Shown: positions 10,601-21,256, numbered from the stretch's first letter. The stretch is DNA of 64,000 nucleotides from Mesocentrotus franciscanus (GCA_037976565.1 CP137674.1:35925256-35989255), one strand, 5' to 3'. Translations and numbers: made by a program. Notes: generated by a model not told the origin, from the letters alone.

Positions 10601-13509
10601 TCAGCATAGGTACAAACATAAAATAGAAAAATCAACAAATATGTCAGTACAACTTGCAAGTTTGTACCTTAAATATGACGAAAATGAGAATTTTTCAAAC
10701 TTAAGACTTACTTACGTAAGTCTTAAACTTAAGTGAAATACTTAACTTTTCAAGGATGCTGAAAAAATTGTAACAAATAGAGGGTTTGACTGAAATATCA
10801 TAATGTTGGTATCGGTAAAAACGGAAAATCGCAAGCTATCTCCTCGCACTAATATCTTATAACATAGAGCCTATGGGAGCCAGCGATAGCCAATCTAAAG
10901 GGCCCATGTCTGAGAGGCTGGGTGCCAAATTACGAAAATGAGACCGAGATCGGATGAACATTCTGCGCATGCGCTGGCTGTAAGCTACTGTAAGCTATTG
11001 TTCACGTGCTGGAAGAAAAAGAACCTCGAATTTGGAAGTTGGCAAGTCACTCCGCGTGGCCGCTTCTATTTTTCTCTGTATCGTGCATTCGCGTAATACC
11101 ATAAACCATACAAGAAGTTTGCATAATTTTTTACTGATAGCTTTAGTTTGAGGTGCAGCGCTATAGCGCACGTAGAACTATTCGTATTCCGTGCTGTACA
11201 ATGAGTTTACGTGCTCTGATTGGCCGATATGCTCCAGCTGTTTCGAATTAAAGTGATAGAGGGCCCCCACTTATGTACCGTATTTGCCGGCGTAAAGGCC
11301 GCATTATTTTCCCTTCCGAAAATATCAAAAAGTCTGGGTGCGGCCAATCCGCAAAAACAGTAAAAACTCGGCTGTTAAAACAGCACATAATTTCGTACAT
11401 ATGGGACTCCCAACGGTACAATGACTAGATCTATACCAGTAATGGTACAGGACATTTCTAGATTAACTCCACACATCTTACTGACAATTTCATGTTGCAT
11501 TATTGACATGAAGTCTAAAATAAACTTCATAACTTATTTTCTAACATAATCTACCGGTAGATCTAGATCTAAGTTCGTGCCACTGCATCACTAAGAAGTA
11601 AAACTTACTAAAAGAAGGGACCGTCACTGAGCTAGCTGCCGCGCAACGCAACTGCACATCTAGCCAAAGTCGCAATTTCGTATTACACCGCACATCGTGG
11701 TAGGGGTATTATACATGTATGTAGGATACCAAATCTGCCTGCGATACAGTACTAGCTTAAAATCGATGAAGATTTGCTAAATTATACGATCATTTTTTGG
11801 TAAACTTCCTGTAAATTTATAAGAATATTGATGAATTTGGTATCAGTTTGTAAAAAAATAGTGTTCTACAAGAAAATTACGATTATTTTGTTTGGTCCGT
11901 TTGGTTTTTTCCTTTGGTTTTTTTTTTTCCTCCTCTACAAAATGTCAAAGTTGGGGGTGCGGCCTATGCGGCGCTGCGGCCTTATCGCCGGCAAAAACGG
12001 TAAGCTTACGTAAGTCCAAGTGCATTGTCAATACGACTTTTTACGTAACATTACATAACAAACTGACATGTCGTGCTTTAAACAGGTGACGCATTTCACA
12101 CATAGGTGACGACACTCAGCATAGGTACAAACATAAAATAGAAAAATCAACAAACATGTCAGTACAACTTGCAAGTTTGTACCTTAAATATGACGAAAAT
12201 GAGAATTTTTCAAACTCAAGACTTACTTACGTAAGTCTTAAACTTAAGTGAAATACTTAACTTTTCAAGGACGCTGAACAAATCGTAACAAATAGAAGAT
12301 TTGACTGGAGTATCATAATTTTGGTATCGGTAAAAACGAAAAATCGCAAGCTAGCTCCTCGCACTATTATGTCTTATAACATAGAGCCTATGGGAGCCAG
12401 CGATAGCCAATCTAAAGGGCCCATGTCGGCTCGGCTAGGCGCCAAATTACGAAAATGAGCTGAGACGGGAGGAACGTAATGCGCATGCGCTGGCTGTATC
12501 GCCGATGTAAGCTAAAGTTCTATGTGAGCGTAGAGACGGCACTGAGCGACGACGTCGACATCAAAGCCCGAAACGGAGGATTTCAGATGTTGGATTTGAT
12601 CCAAATTCAGGTGGAAAATGCGATATATGATTATGATTAAAAGTAGTAAAAAATTGGGCTAAAATTCTTTTGCTAAGAATGGATATGAAACTGCTAAAAA
12701 ATGGATACGAAACTACACTAGTGCCCAGAATCTGGCCGATTTAAATTTGATCTCCACCACACCGCACTCCACTCCAGCAAAGCATAGAGAGTCAATACTG
12801 CGTATGGACCTCTAGCGCTGTACCATGTGCTAATAGGCAGCAATTTCACACATGAATAGTCTATAGACTTACAAGTTTTTAAATACAACACACAAATGTA
12901 CACAATCAATTTAATCATGCCGATAAAAATGTAAGCAAGTTTGACAGTGGACTTACAATTTTAATTTTTAAATTATTCTTTCTAACATCGGTGAGTTGAA
13001 AAAATTGTATTTTACTGCTATTAAGGTGTCATCAATTGTCACTAAAGTACCGATTTTGAGTGAAATCAGTTTAATTTTGTACAGTGGTGTTTGAAATGTT
13101 GAGATCAATAAATGAATAAAACAGGTTTTAATACACAGGCAGGATAGCGATGCAGCTATGTGTGACCGTACCAACGCAAATATTCATATAGAGTCTATTC
13201 AAATATTAATATGCATTTTAGGATGGCTAGGTTACAGAAAAGAAAAGACGCGAAGATCACGAAGGCCTTTGATCTGACTTTAGTACGTACAGTAGTAGAT
13301 CTACTAGTAGTGTGGTAGACATGAACTTAGGCGTGTGGGACTGGGCTGATAAATATCACTCGGTCTCGTACCTAAATCGTGAGGTAATTTGACAAGCCTC
13401 CGTGACATATCAAACATTCAAAACTAAGCAAATAAATTACAAATAATTGAATTATTCACCCATCATCATCTACGCCTTCAACATCCAGCTCTGTGTCTTC
13501 AGTTTCCAT
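1458..13509 (-). CDS. MYSM1: MYSM1-like histone H2A deubiquitinase, 5' half (nine exons)
   Basis: Coding exons in transcript order: 13509-13460, 8230-8119, 6111-6095, 5780-5742, 5285-5213, 4687-4589, 4256-4034, 3163-1898 and 1623-1458. Every junction is GT-AG and every phase matches, giving about 681 residues before the window edge. Seen: a short acidic N terminus (METEDTELDVEG), a PWLTFDEQTKKFMRRKNKG segment, a SANT/Myb domain at about residues 82-128 (TRWTEEEKDLFKKG, then GHRWKEIANVIKTRN and QVKNYARNYLQNQ), a long acidic/basic linker, and the start of a SWIRM domain (KTPERYLAIRNHIIKCW). The order SANT, acidic linker, SWIRM matches animal MYSM1, a nuclear JAMM metalloprotease that removes ubiquitin from histone H2A. 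The rest of SWIRM and the catalytic MPN domain would lie left of position 1. ATG 13509 is chosen for its AACCATGG context and resemblance to the human N terminus. Extra in-phase exons inside the 5.2-kb intron 1 cannot be excluded. Confidence 0.87.
1898..3163 (-). CDS. MYSM1: MYSM1 exon 8, long disordered linker
   Basis: A 1266-nt exon (2 + 421 codons + 1) encodes the region between SANT and SWIRM. The 3' splice site is a pyrimidine-rich tract ending CATCCAG at 3164, and the donor is GAAG/GTAGATATG at 1897. The product is low in hydrophobic residues and rich in E, D, K and S. It has a basic block (RKGSRKRMK, KQNKRKGRRKP) followed by acidic stretches (GSGDDEDEG, GGEESDDD). Three VKTE or VKEE motifs fit the SUMO-acceptor consensus (hydrophobic-K-x-E). 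The open frame extends upstream of the acceptor to 3356, but that extension has the wrong phase for the previous exon and is taken as intron. The linker is clearly longer than in the human protein as I recall it. Confidence 0.82.
4589..5285 (-). CDS. MYSM1: MYSM1 exons 5 and 6, SANT/Myb domain
   Basis: Exon 5 is 5285-5213 (73 nt) and exon 6 is 4687-4589 (99 nt); they join in phase 0 between GI and DEHGHRW. Together they give a complete SANT fold signature: first-helix W in TRWTEEEK, second-helix W in HRWKEIANVI, and the third-helix sequence RNRFQVKNYARNYL. In MYSM1 this domain is thought to bind DNA or histones. Splice sites seen: acceptor GATTCCCAG/G, donor ATT/GTGAGT, acceptor TTCTCTAG/GATG and donor CCAG/GTATGTC. 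Confidence 0.9.
4815..4905 (+). repeat. Possible tRNA-derived SINE head in MYSM1 intron 6
   Basis: TTGGTCTAGTGGTACGATC fits a pol III A box (TGGTCTAGTGG), and about 55 nt later CCTGGTTTGAAACAC resembles a B box (GGTTYGANNCC). No acceptor stem or anticodon arm can be closed, so this is a tRNA-like promoter relic rather than a functional tRNA gene. Confidence 0.4.
6095..6111 (-). CDS. MYSM1: MYSM1 exon 3, 17-nt microexon
   Basis: A 17-nt exon between acceptor TTATTTACAG (just right of 6111) and donor GTAGGT (6094 leftward). It encodes TKKFM plus two bases of an arginine codon. It enters in phase 0 from exon 2 and leaves in phase 2 into exon 4 (5780-5742). Without it, exon 2 (phase 0 end) and exon 4 (needs one base) do not join in frame. 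The spliced peptide resembles the human KKYMK region just before SANT. Inferred from phase and similarity, not from transcript data. Confidence 0.72.
7270..8107. mobile_element. TA-flanked hairpin-rich MITE in MYSM1 intron 2
   Basis: 838 bp. Terminal inverted repeats CCCTTTTCAAACTGG and CCAGTTTGAAAAGGG lie directly between TA dinucleotides (7268-7269 and 8108-8109). Sub-terminal palindromes include ATCGGTGTGACACCGAT-type and CATCGGATGCGTCCGGATGCATCCGATG-type repeats. It contains the 13-mer CATTCACAGTGGC that forms the terminal repeat of the element at 28354-29131. No transposase remnant. Its right end is about ten bases from the exon 2 splice donor. Confidence 0.72.
8555..8690 (+). promoter_or_regulatory. 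Possible plus-strand promoter and first exon inside MYSM1 intron 1
   Basis: A TATAAATA box at 8555-8562 precedes ATG at 8652, which opens 13 codons (MNCGKIVWCFWDS) ending at a strong donor, GATTCG/GTAAGTC, at 8691. A CGCGCATGCGCAAAG motif lies about 150 nt upstream. No convincing second exon was found, so this could be a transposon-derived promoter or chance. Confidence 0.25.
10391..10985. repeat. Direct repeat, copy 1 (uninterrupted)
   Basis: Starts CTATTCGTATTCCGCGCCGTACAG and ends near TGCGCATGCGCTGGCTGTAAG. The core GACATGTCGTGCTTTAAACAGG ... TTACTTACGTAAGTCTTAA recurs at 12065-12245, and the 5' part recurs at 11180-11277. This copy lacks the element that splits copy 2. Confidence 0.7.
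11180..12530. repeat. Direct repeat, copy 2 (split by a MITE)
   Basis: Matches copy 1 (10391-10985) in two blocks, 11180-11277 and about 12060-12500. The intervening 0.73 kb is foreign and has inverted ends, so copy 2 is the older layout with a nested insertion. Confidence 0.7.
11277..12002. mobile_element. Nested MITE with CCGTTTTTGCCGGC-type ends
   Basis: Left end ACCGTATTTGCCGGCGTAAA and right end, reverse-complemented, ACCGTTTTTGCCGGCGATAA form the terminal repeats; GGCCGCA continues the match. Internal sequence is non-coding. Exact ends and target duplication are ambiguous by a few bases. Superfamily not assigned. Confidence 0.6.
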
Positions 13510-14659
13510 GGTTAAATTTTGTAGTAATTTAACGGTAAACTTCTCGTCGTAGGAATACACTTTAATACCCCAAGGTGTCGTCGAGAATATAATCAAAAAG
13601 GAAAATTGAAAATATCAGAAGATTTTCTCGAAGTGATGTGTATATAGTCGTAGAGCTATACGGTATAATAATATATAACACTGCATGAGCTCATATAGGA
13701 AATCTTTTTATTCAGATGGTCATATCTCAGCCAATACTCTACATTTTCAACTGGTTTTCGAATTTTGGACATTATATTTTATGCTCTTTCTGAAAATGAA
13801 GAGAAAAAAAATTGAGAAATTCTAAAAATATATATTTTTTTGATGACGTCACACTTCATCACTCTTACTTTTGCTTTTGTGCTGTATCTCTACTCCTGTT
13901 AAAAAACCCATTGCAACCCTATAACCTTATATCTATATCTTTGACGAATAAGCCCGAAGCAATTGCTACTGGGTTAATTGTCGGACTTCCTTTCTTGACC
14001 ATAGAATGCTTTGCCTTAACCTTCTCATCTTTTCTCCTTTTGTGATATTTTTATATTTCTCTGATTTATTTATAAAATAATATTTGATTTAAAAAAAATC
14101 ACCAAGTTTGTCACTCAAGCTTCCAAATTCCTTCATACTTATTAATCTTGACAGCCGGTTAAAACCACACTACAGGCAATTTTAAAATAGATTGAAAATG
14201 TTTGCTTAATGAGAAATGATTACTCTGCAGCTTATAGGGTTGTCCTGTCGAGCAAGAGTCACATATGCCCACTGAAACATGCTGAGTCAGTATCTAGTTA
14301 CGTTGATTTGATATAATTATTTGGCATTATATATTCATGATATTCATACATGTTTGCCTAGATTACAAACATTTTACCCACAACGAGCTATATTGTATGG
14401 TAATAGAATATAAATAGTGTATATTTGATAGTGATCGTAAACTTGAATTCTTTGAAAAGTGCGTAGCAACAAGCAGATCCATTGTAATGTTACAGAAATG
14501 TTAGCATTATACATTCTGACTACAAAAATTAATGGAATAGCCCGAAGCCGGGAACTTGACAAATGGGTTTTTATTGAATTTCAGTGATTACGAGAAAGAT
14601 CGACCTATATATTGATGGTATAATGACGGACTCGTTATCTATGTATAGGCCTACTAATA
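13166..14659. other. MYSM1 5' flank, no second gene seen
   Basis: Apart from MYSM1 exon 1 (13509-13460), this is AT-rich sequence with no coding exon or recognisable repeat boundary. No TATA box or CpG-rich promoter stands out upstream of 13509. Confidence 0.4.
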
Positions 14660-14759
14660 CAGGCGCGGATCCAGGATTTCTTAGAGGGGGTATAGTGAGC
14701 ACTAATTTTTTTTTTTTGGCCGGGGCACGTGCCCCCTGAGCCCCAAAGATCCGCCACTG
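14660..14759. mobile_element. Short hAT-like MITE
   Basis: About 100 bp, with ends CAGGCGCGGATCC and GGATCCGCCACTG-like (AGATCCGCCACTG), enclosing a G-rich/T-run core. The ends match those of the better defined element at 49897-50168. A clean 8-bp target duplication is not visible here. Confidence 0.5.
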
Positions 14760-15199
14760 TAATAAGTATGGCCGTTCCTTCCAAGAGACAATAGTAACGA
14801 ATCTATCTTTTCACTGCACCTGTGATGCATCGTATCATCTCAATGCAAACAAAATCATCTTGCGTACATCGATCTTACCTCAGTCACACCAAACCCGACT
14901 CCACATCGACTGATATTTTGCCCTTCTGGGTATTATACACTGTTGCCTATGAAGTTGGAGTAATGTTTTTTTCTTACTAGTTTTGATGAAATAATTGTAC
15001 CAATATGGATTATTCTAGATAGTGAAGTTTATTTCTTTCAGAACTTTATTGATATCAATATGTTTGGCTATTGATCAATGAGGTTCTGAGAACCTAATTA
15101 TTGCCACATTCAGGTCTGACCACAATAGATCAATAGATTCTTAAAAAGATATAAGAAAATAGAGCAATCTGACTGGATGGGCAACAGTGTACTATTTCC

Positions 15200-15545
15200 C
15201 AAGACGAAAATCCAATTGAATCCCCATTGAATGTCCCCATTGAATCCCAATTGAATACTAATTGGCAATTTGGAGTACATGGAAAGTGAAACAATGGGTA
15301 CCTATTGAAACCAATTGGCAATTGGTCCCCATTGAAACCGAAAGGCAATTGGTCCCCATTGAATGTCCCCATTGAATACCAATTGGCAATTTGGAGAACA
15401 TGGAAAGTGAACAATGGGTACCTATTGAAACCAATTGGCAATTGGTCCCCATTGAAACCGAAAGGCAATTGGTCCCCATTGAAACCAACTGGCAATTATT
15501 GGTCCCCATTGAAACCAATTGGCAATTGGTAAATCGAGAACTATT
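15200..15545. repeat. Tandem array of CAATTGG/CCCCATTGAA units, tract 1
   Basis: Alternating GGCAATTGGTCCCCATTGAAAC-type units of roughly 25-30 bp, plus a larger duplication of about 120 bp (15265-15384 against 15387-15500 with TTTGGAG.ACATGGAAAGTGA). The many CCAATTGG palindromes produce overlapping open frames on both strands, which are not genes. Confidence 0.8.
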
Positions 15546-15934
15546 GATAAATCGAGAAGTATTGATAAATCGATACTTCACAACCAATGTTGGCAACTGT
15601 CCATCAATAGGTATATTCTAATCTCAAATGCATTTACTCCATCACAAAGATCATTTGAAGTGAATTAAAGATTGACTTTAGAAAAGATTGAGGCTCGTAC
15701 AAACATATATAATAAACATACCTGTTATTTCTTGGTTAGTAATCATATAATCAATATATCTATTGCTAAAACGTACATGTAATTGTAACATGATCAGACA
15801 AATAATCTATTGGTCAAGGAAAATACAAATCACAAAATTGATGTGCATTGTAATAATTTGCTTAAAAAATCATGATAAATGTATTTTTCTGTGACACATG
15901 TAGAGTATACTAATGAATATTCATGAGATACAAA

Positions 15935-16645
15935 GATCTGTTGGTTTCTATTGGTTTCTATTGGACTGTTTCTATTGGTCCTATTGGTTTCTATTGGTCC
16001 TATTAGTTTCTATTGGTCCCATTGGGTTCTATTGGTCTTATTGATCATATCGGTCCTATTGGTTTCTATTGGTCTAATTGGTTTCTATTGATCCTATTGG
16101 TTCCTATTGGTCCAATTGGTTTCTATTGAGCATTGGTCCTATTGGTTTCTATGGTCCTATATTGGTTGAAACCAATTGAATTTTCAATTGGTTTCAATTG
16201 GACCAATTGGCTCCATTAGACTTTAATGGGATTTCAATTGGTTTCAATTGGTCCAATTGGCCCCATTAGACTTTAAAAAAGGATTTCAATTGGTTTCAAT
16301 TGGCCCCATTAGACTTTAATGGGATTTCAATTGGTTTCAATTGGTCCAATTGGCCCCATTAGACTTTAAAAAAAGATTTCAATTGGCCCCATTAGACTTT
16401 AATGGGATTTCAATTGGACCAATTGGCCCCATTAGACTTTAAAAAGGATTTTAATTGGTTTCAATTGGACCAATTGAAGTCCAAAATAGGGCCAATTGGA
16501 CCAATTGAAACCAACTGAAGTCCTATTAAAGTCCCATTGAGACCAATTAAAACCAATTGGAACCAATTGAAACCAATTGAAACCAATTGAAACCAATTGA
16601 AAATTCAATTGGTGTTCAATTGGTTTCAATTGGATTTTCATCTTG
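15935..16645. repeat. Degenerate CAATTGG/TTGGTTTCTA array, tract 2
   Basis: The first half is dominated by ATTGGTTTCTATTGGTCC-like units of 10-20 bp. The second half has GGACCAATTGGCCCCATTAGACTTTAA units and their reverse complements. A related palindromic core occurs in tract 1, 400 bp away. No gene is supported. Confidence 0.8.
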
Positions 16646-17042
16646 GGTTTGCTCGGTCGGTCTTGTCTCGGTTTGGTATTGGTCTTGTAAGTGTGAGTGA
16701 GGTAATAAATGTGGTTAAATTACGAAAAAGCCTATTGCTCCGATCACTGTCTATTTAATTTTTTTAACAAGAATTCTAATATTATAAATCTTTTCTTGTC
16801 TGTTTTAACAAATTTTTTCATTCAATTTGGACACTTTTTCATTTAATTTTGTCCCGAAACTTCGCGAAATTTTCATCGTTTTGCATGCTATTTTGTCAAA
16901 GTCGAATGAATATGAATCAGTTTCATCAAAGAGTTGTTCAAATTCGTCACTCGTTCGTTTATATGGATATTTGTTAGCATTGTCTTTATTCATATTGCAT
17001 TGTACTTGCTTTGTGTATGTGTATGAATATCGTTTCTATTAA

Positions 17043-17325
17043 AGGGGGTGTAAACTGACGAGACTACGTGTCTTTCCCGTGGCCTGAGGGGCCTGACTTG
17101 GGACCAATCGGGTATATACGACTACGGACGACGCGACCGCAGCAATCACGTGCGTGTAACATACGCGAAACCGAAGCGTGAGGAGAACTTCGGTCTGTTT
17201 CGCGAACGCTGACCATGTAGAGATTAAGCCGCTGACTACCCTTAATCAAGTCCATTCGTTTACGTGCAGTTGCCCAAAAGGAGACGTAGATGGCGTTCCC
17301 CTGTATTTGTCAGTTTACATCCCCT
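17043..17325. mobile_element. TTAA-flanked MITE, family 2
   Basis: 283 bp between TTAA at 17039-17042 and TTAA at 17326-17329. Terminal repeats: AGGGGGTGTAAACTGAC on the left and GTCAGTTTACATCCCCT on the right (one mismatch over 17). Non-coding. The target site lies at the edge of a LINE remnant. Confidence 0.8.
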
Positions 17326-17329
17326 TTAA

Positions 17330-17640
17330 ACAACGTCTTCTTGATCTCTCAATTCTAAGATTAGTAGGTAGTATATTCCAAAAATTACTCCCAACAAACG
17401 AAACAGAAAACTTTCCTTGGTCTGTTTTTAATAAAGGAAGACGTAATTGTCAACCCGATTTTTGTCTTCTTGAATATTCATGTTGTATCATACTGCAATA
17501 ATGTTTTAATGAATGAGGCAATCGTTCATTTATCAAATCAAACACAAAAGTACAAATAGATAATTTATGCAATTTAAAAACATTCAACAAAATTGAGGTC
17601 ATGAAACAGTGCATTAGGGTTAGGGTTAGGGTTATGATTT
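17330..17640 (-). pseudogene. Relic of a non-LTR retrotransposon reverse-transcriptase C terminus
   Basis: On the minus strand a degenerate frame reads LNVFKLHKLSICTFVFDLINERL ... HEYSRRQKSG and continues past a stop toward RPRKVFCFVCWE. This is the pattern of the region after the reverse transcriptase in many LINEs (helix with F-x-Y/F-x-L, then a TRQ-like motif). Stops break it. A GTTAGGGTTAGGGTTAGGG run at 17612-17632 lies inside. Confidence 0.4.
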
Positions 17641-18185
17641 GGAATCTCCAAAAAACAAAATAAGAACACTTTGTTCCACAAATTCCCAATATTCATGACT
17701 ACATGTAATTGAATCCATGAATAGCATATTACATTAGCTTAAAGAAGTGTTTACATGTATAATAACACCGTGTCTGTACTTTACACAGATCAATTACATC
17801 AATAACATTGAAAGTATTGATATTGCAGTTTGTGTTTATACAGTAATAACAGAAAAATATTTCTTTTTCTGAGACCAAAAAGAAAATAAGATCAAAATCT
17901 TCTCGACTAATTGATATCTTGCTTTTTTTTAATTCTGCAATTGCATATCAATTCTCTTTTTCTTTTCTTTTCTTTCTTTTTTACCCGTACAAAATTTTAA
18001 CTCATACGTTTTTGCAAATTGTTTTTTGAACAAGAAATGACTGGAAAACCAATTTTACACAAAATCTTTGTATCTCGTCGGCTTGGCGACAGTCCATGTA
18101 TATCGGGTTTTAGTTCGTTGGACAATTAATGGGTGGTAAGGTAATTGTCCCGGAGGCGATGCTGGTCGAACCGGAGGTGATGGGG

Positions 18186-18685
18186 GTTGTTGCCCAGATA
18201 ACAATACGGCGTTGGGCCAACGTCGGCCACGGTTGGCACGGTCGCAGTCGGCAAGCTAACGTTGGCTAAACGTTGGGCCATCGTCGCCATTTTTTCACTG
18301 ATAAACGGTGGATATTGGTTGGCTATACGACAATGGGCCAACGTTGGCTTAACGTTGGTCCGTTGTCGCCATTTTTACTGATAAATGGTAGCTATTGGTT
18401 GGCTATTCGACGTTGGGCCAATGTTGGCTGAACGTTGGTCCATTGCCGCCATTTTTACTGATAAATGGTGGCTATTGGTTGGCTATTTGACGTTGGGCCA
18501 ATGTTGGTTGAACGTTGTTCCATCGTCTCAATTTTTACTGAAAAATGGTGGATTTTGGTTGGCTATTCGATGTTGGGCTAACGTTGGCTAAACGTTGGTC
18601 TATCGTCTCAATTTTTACTGATAAATGGTTGGTTTTGGTTGGCTATTCGACGTTGGGCTAACGTTGGCTAAACGTTGCCCCAGTC
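18186..18685. repeat. CGTTGG tandem array A, about 80-bp unit
   Basis: About six copies of an 80-bp unit with the order ATTTTTACTGATAAATGG, TTGGTTGGCTATTCGACG, TTGGGCCAACGTTGGCT, AACGTTGGTCCAT. It is rich in the palindrome CCAACGTTGG. The same unit, same strand, makes array B at 27306-28125. Confidence 0.85.
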
Positions 18686-18689
18686 ATTT

Positions 18690-19490
18690 TGACCAGTAGA
18701 AAAATATATTTTTTCACTATTTTTCATATATTTTTTTGCTATTTCTTGATTTCTTGATCTATTTTTTGGCTATTTTTTAAAAAAATAGTCTAAAAACTAC
18801 ACTATTTTTCTTATATTTTTTCCATTTTCCCCAACAAGGTGGCTATTTTTTGACTATTTTCATAAAAAATAGTGAAAAAATAAACTATTTTTTAGCTATT
18901 TCTATTTTCTGCACTATTTTAAAACTATTTTTCCCTTTTTTATAATGTTTTCACTATTTTCCAGCTATTTTTTGCACTTAACATAACATAATGTTAACCT
19001 ATTTTTGTACTATTTTTTCGTGTTTAAAAGTTTGTCACTATTTTCCTGCTATTTTTTGCACTTAACATAACCATAAAGTTAACCTATTTTTATACTATTT
19101 TTCTGTCTTTGAAAGTTTTTCACTATTTTCCTGCTATTTTTTGCACTTAACATAACATAAAGTTAACCTATTTTTATACTATTTTTTGGTCTTTGAAAGT
19201 TTTTCACTATTTTCCTGCTATTTTTTACACTTAACATAATTTTATACTTTTATTTCACTATTTTCCTGCTTGCACTTGACATAACATAAAGTTAACCTAT
19301 TTTTATACTATTTTTTCGTCTTTAAATGTTTATCACTATTTTCCCATTTATTGCACTTTATTTTATACTATTTTTTCATCTTTAAAAACTTATCATTATT
19401 TTCCTGCTATTTTTGCAATTAACATGTGTGTACCTGTTTTATAATATTTTTTTGTCTTTAAAAGTTTAGCACTATATTCCTGCTATTTTG
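18690..19490. repeat. TATTTTT-rich tandem array A
   Basis: Repeats of CACTATTTTCCTGCTATTTTTTGCACTTAACATAACATAAAGTTAACC-type units, 90-100 bp apart, after a more irregular CTATTTTT section. It abuts the CGTTGG array directly. A related TATTTTT array abuts the second CGTTGG array at 26755-27300. Confidence 0.8.
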
Positions 19491-19499
19491 AGCTCTTCT

Positions 19500-20770
19500 T
19501 TTGGACTAATCAAATTATGTTTTCTGTTTTTTTGCTTTGGTTTTTCAACCATTGAGTGTTTTACTCCTTTCTATTATAACTGGCTCCAGTAAGACTTTCT
19601 TTGAGAAATGGGAAAAATAACCAAAAGTAAATGCAGGTGGTCGAGAAGAACATATTTGTTACAAATGTCCAAGCCTTTCCATAAGTCAATGCAGACTGTG
19701 AGCCGAATATCTGAAAAAGCGGCTCCATGTCCTTACATTTTTGAGAGAACCGGGTGCCTTTTTTTTCAGGACCAGCAGCCATTTCCAAAATTAATGAAAA
19801 TACGTATTCTTTTCAATTATTTGTTAACTGTTACCTTTTATTTATTCATTGGTCTATCAGTACACTATAAAGTAAACACTGCACAGCAGTGGTAGCACAG
19901 TACTATATGCCAAGGCATCGTTATACATTAAAATGAGCAAAAACTTAGAATAGAGATACTATAACCTTTAAATAAAAATTCCATGGCCATTATAATATAA
20001 GCAACTATCAAATACGGTACTTTACTTTAGTTAACTATTTTATAGCCATTATATGATTACAGGGTGAGAATCCTGATTTAGCCAAAGAGTTGAATGAACC
20101 CTAAACATAGCACCTACCGCCAGCCCTAGTCATCCTTTCACATGATTATATGAATTGTTAAAATATCAATGAATGTACATTATGCAATCACCAATTCACA
20201 ATGTTTACTAAAAATTTGAGTATATACAACAATTGAATCATTATGTGACATCACTAACATGGAAAAACATATGAAAATCACATAACTTTCCTTTCACCAG
20301 GCTAAAAGGTAATAGAAAACTCTTGTTATATTATTCTCATTTTTGTAACATGCAGGTTGAAAACATTTATTTCTCAAATGTGTAAAGACAGAAGGGCAGT
20401 CTGCCAAAAAGTGATGGTAAGGTACTAAGGTAGAAGAGGTTGCAGTGTCTACACTCAACAGAATTACAGTAGCAGAACTATTGACGAGCCTTCACTATGC
20501 TGCCAGCAATTTGAAATAAAGTTACTTAACAAATTCATAACAGTGACTGTCGAGAGTACTCGGCACCAGCCCTTGAGACAGCGTTGGACCAGTGAAACTA
20601 ATTTTAGAAACAGAAAACTGCATAATAATTGATTTGACAACACTACTTAGTTATTACTGATACACAAAGCTCGACAATGGACAAGCATTAGGAAGCATGG
20701 ACATATTTCAATGGATGTTGAAAACAACTTTTGTTACAACTTACAAGGTCTGCACAAAACAAATATAAAT
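19500..20770. other. No recognisable gene or bounded repeat
   Basis: AT-rich sequence with only short frames in both directions. None has a splice context or protein pattern I can support. Confidence 0.35.
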
Positions 20771-20775
20771 ATATA

Positions 20776-20965
20776 TAGTTAACTCTGCCTAAGTCAAATC
20801 TGTTGGGACTGAAGAAATTGCTTCGACCAAGAATTTTTTCTCCTAATGCAAGGTCAAAACAATAGAAAATAAAGAGAAAGGACTAGTACAGCACCTTCGA
20901 CTTAGGCGATTATTCGACTTATGCAAATCCGATTTAGGAAGAGTTGAAAGTATAGAGATATATAT
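20776..20965 (-). repeat. CTAAGTCGA element, minus orientation
   Basis: Read on the minus strand: CAACTCTTCCTAAATCGGATTTGCATAAGTCGAA, then CGCCTAAGTCGAAGGTG and TTTCTCTTTATTTT.TATTGTTTTGACCTTGCAT. The same order is found on the plus strand at 25670-25780. The short TAAGTCGA repeats suggest a terminal or sub-terminal part of a DNA transposon. Confidence 0.7.
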
Positions 20966-21256
20966 ACATATAGCTGGTCTATTAACATATCCTTCTTCTT
21001 CTTCTTCCATTGAGTACAGTCCTCTTATGTAGAGTATAGTCGTACTTGATTGCTGGGGCCGCAATCGCAGGGGCCCCAATCGCAAGAACACATGACATTG
21101 AGTGCAGTGACAAAGAACTAAGCTACATATACATGTATGTACACATCCATTGCATCCGATATGCAGATTGCTGCATAAAACTCCTTGACAGTTTCAAGGT
21201 AGGTGCGTGGTCCATGCATAGCAGTAGCTGCAGGATTTTCTCTTCAATGTTGATGG

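Larger units (their letters stand above)
9248..13165. repeat. Composite element with long inverted arms in MYSM1 intron 1
   Basis: Left arm about 9248-9625 and right arm about 12765-13165 are reverse complements, with shared landmarks TCACACATAGCTGCA, ACATTTCAAACACCAC, GTACTTTAGTGACAATTGATGACAC and TATGCTTTGCTGGAGTG. The 3.1-kb interior is built from two diverged direct repeats (10391-10985 and 11180-12530). Looks like a non-autonomous DNA transposon or fold-back element; outer termini and target duplication are not certain. Confidence 0.65.

Noticed and set aside
15130..15621. Overlapping frames rich in QLPFGFNGDQLP and NWSPLKPKG
   Set aside because: Translation of CAATTGG/CCCCATTGAA tandem units on both strands.
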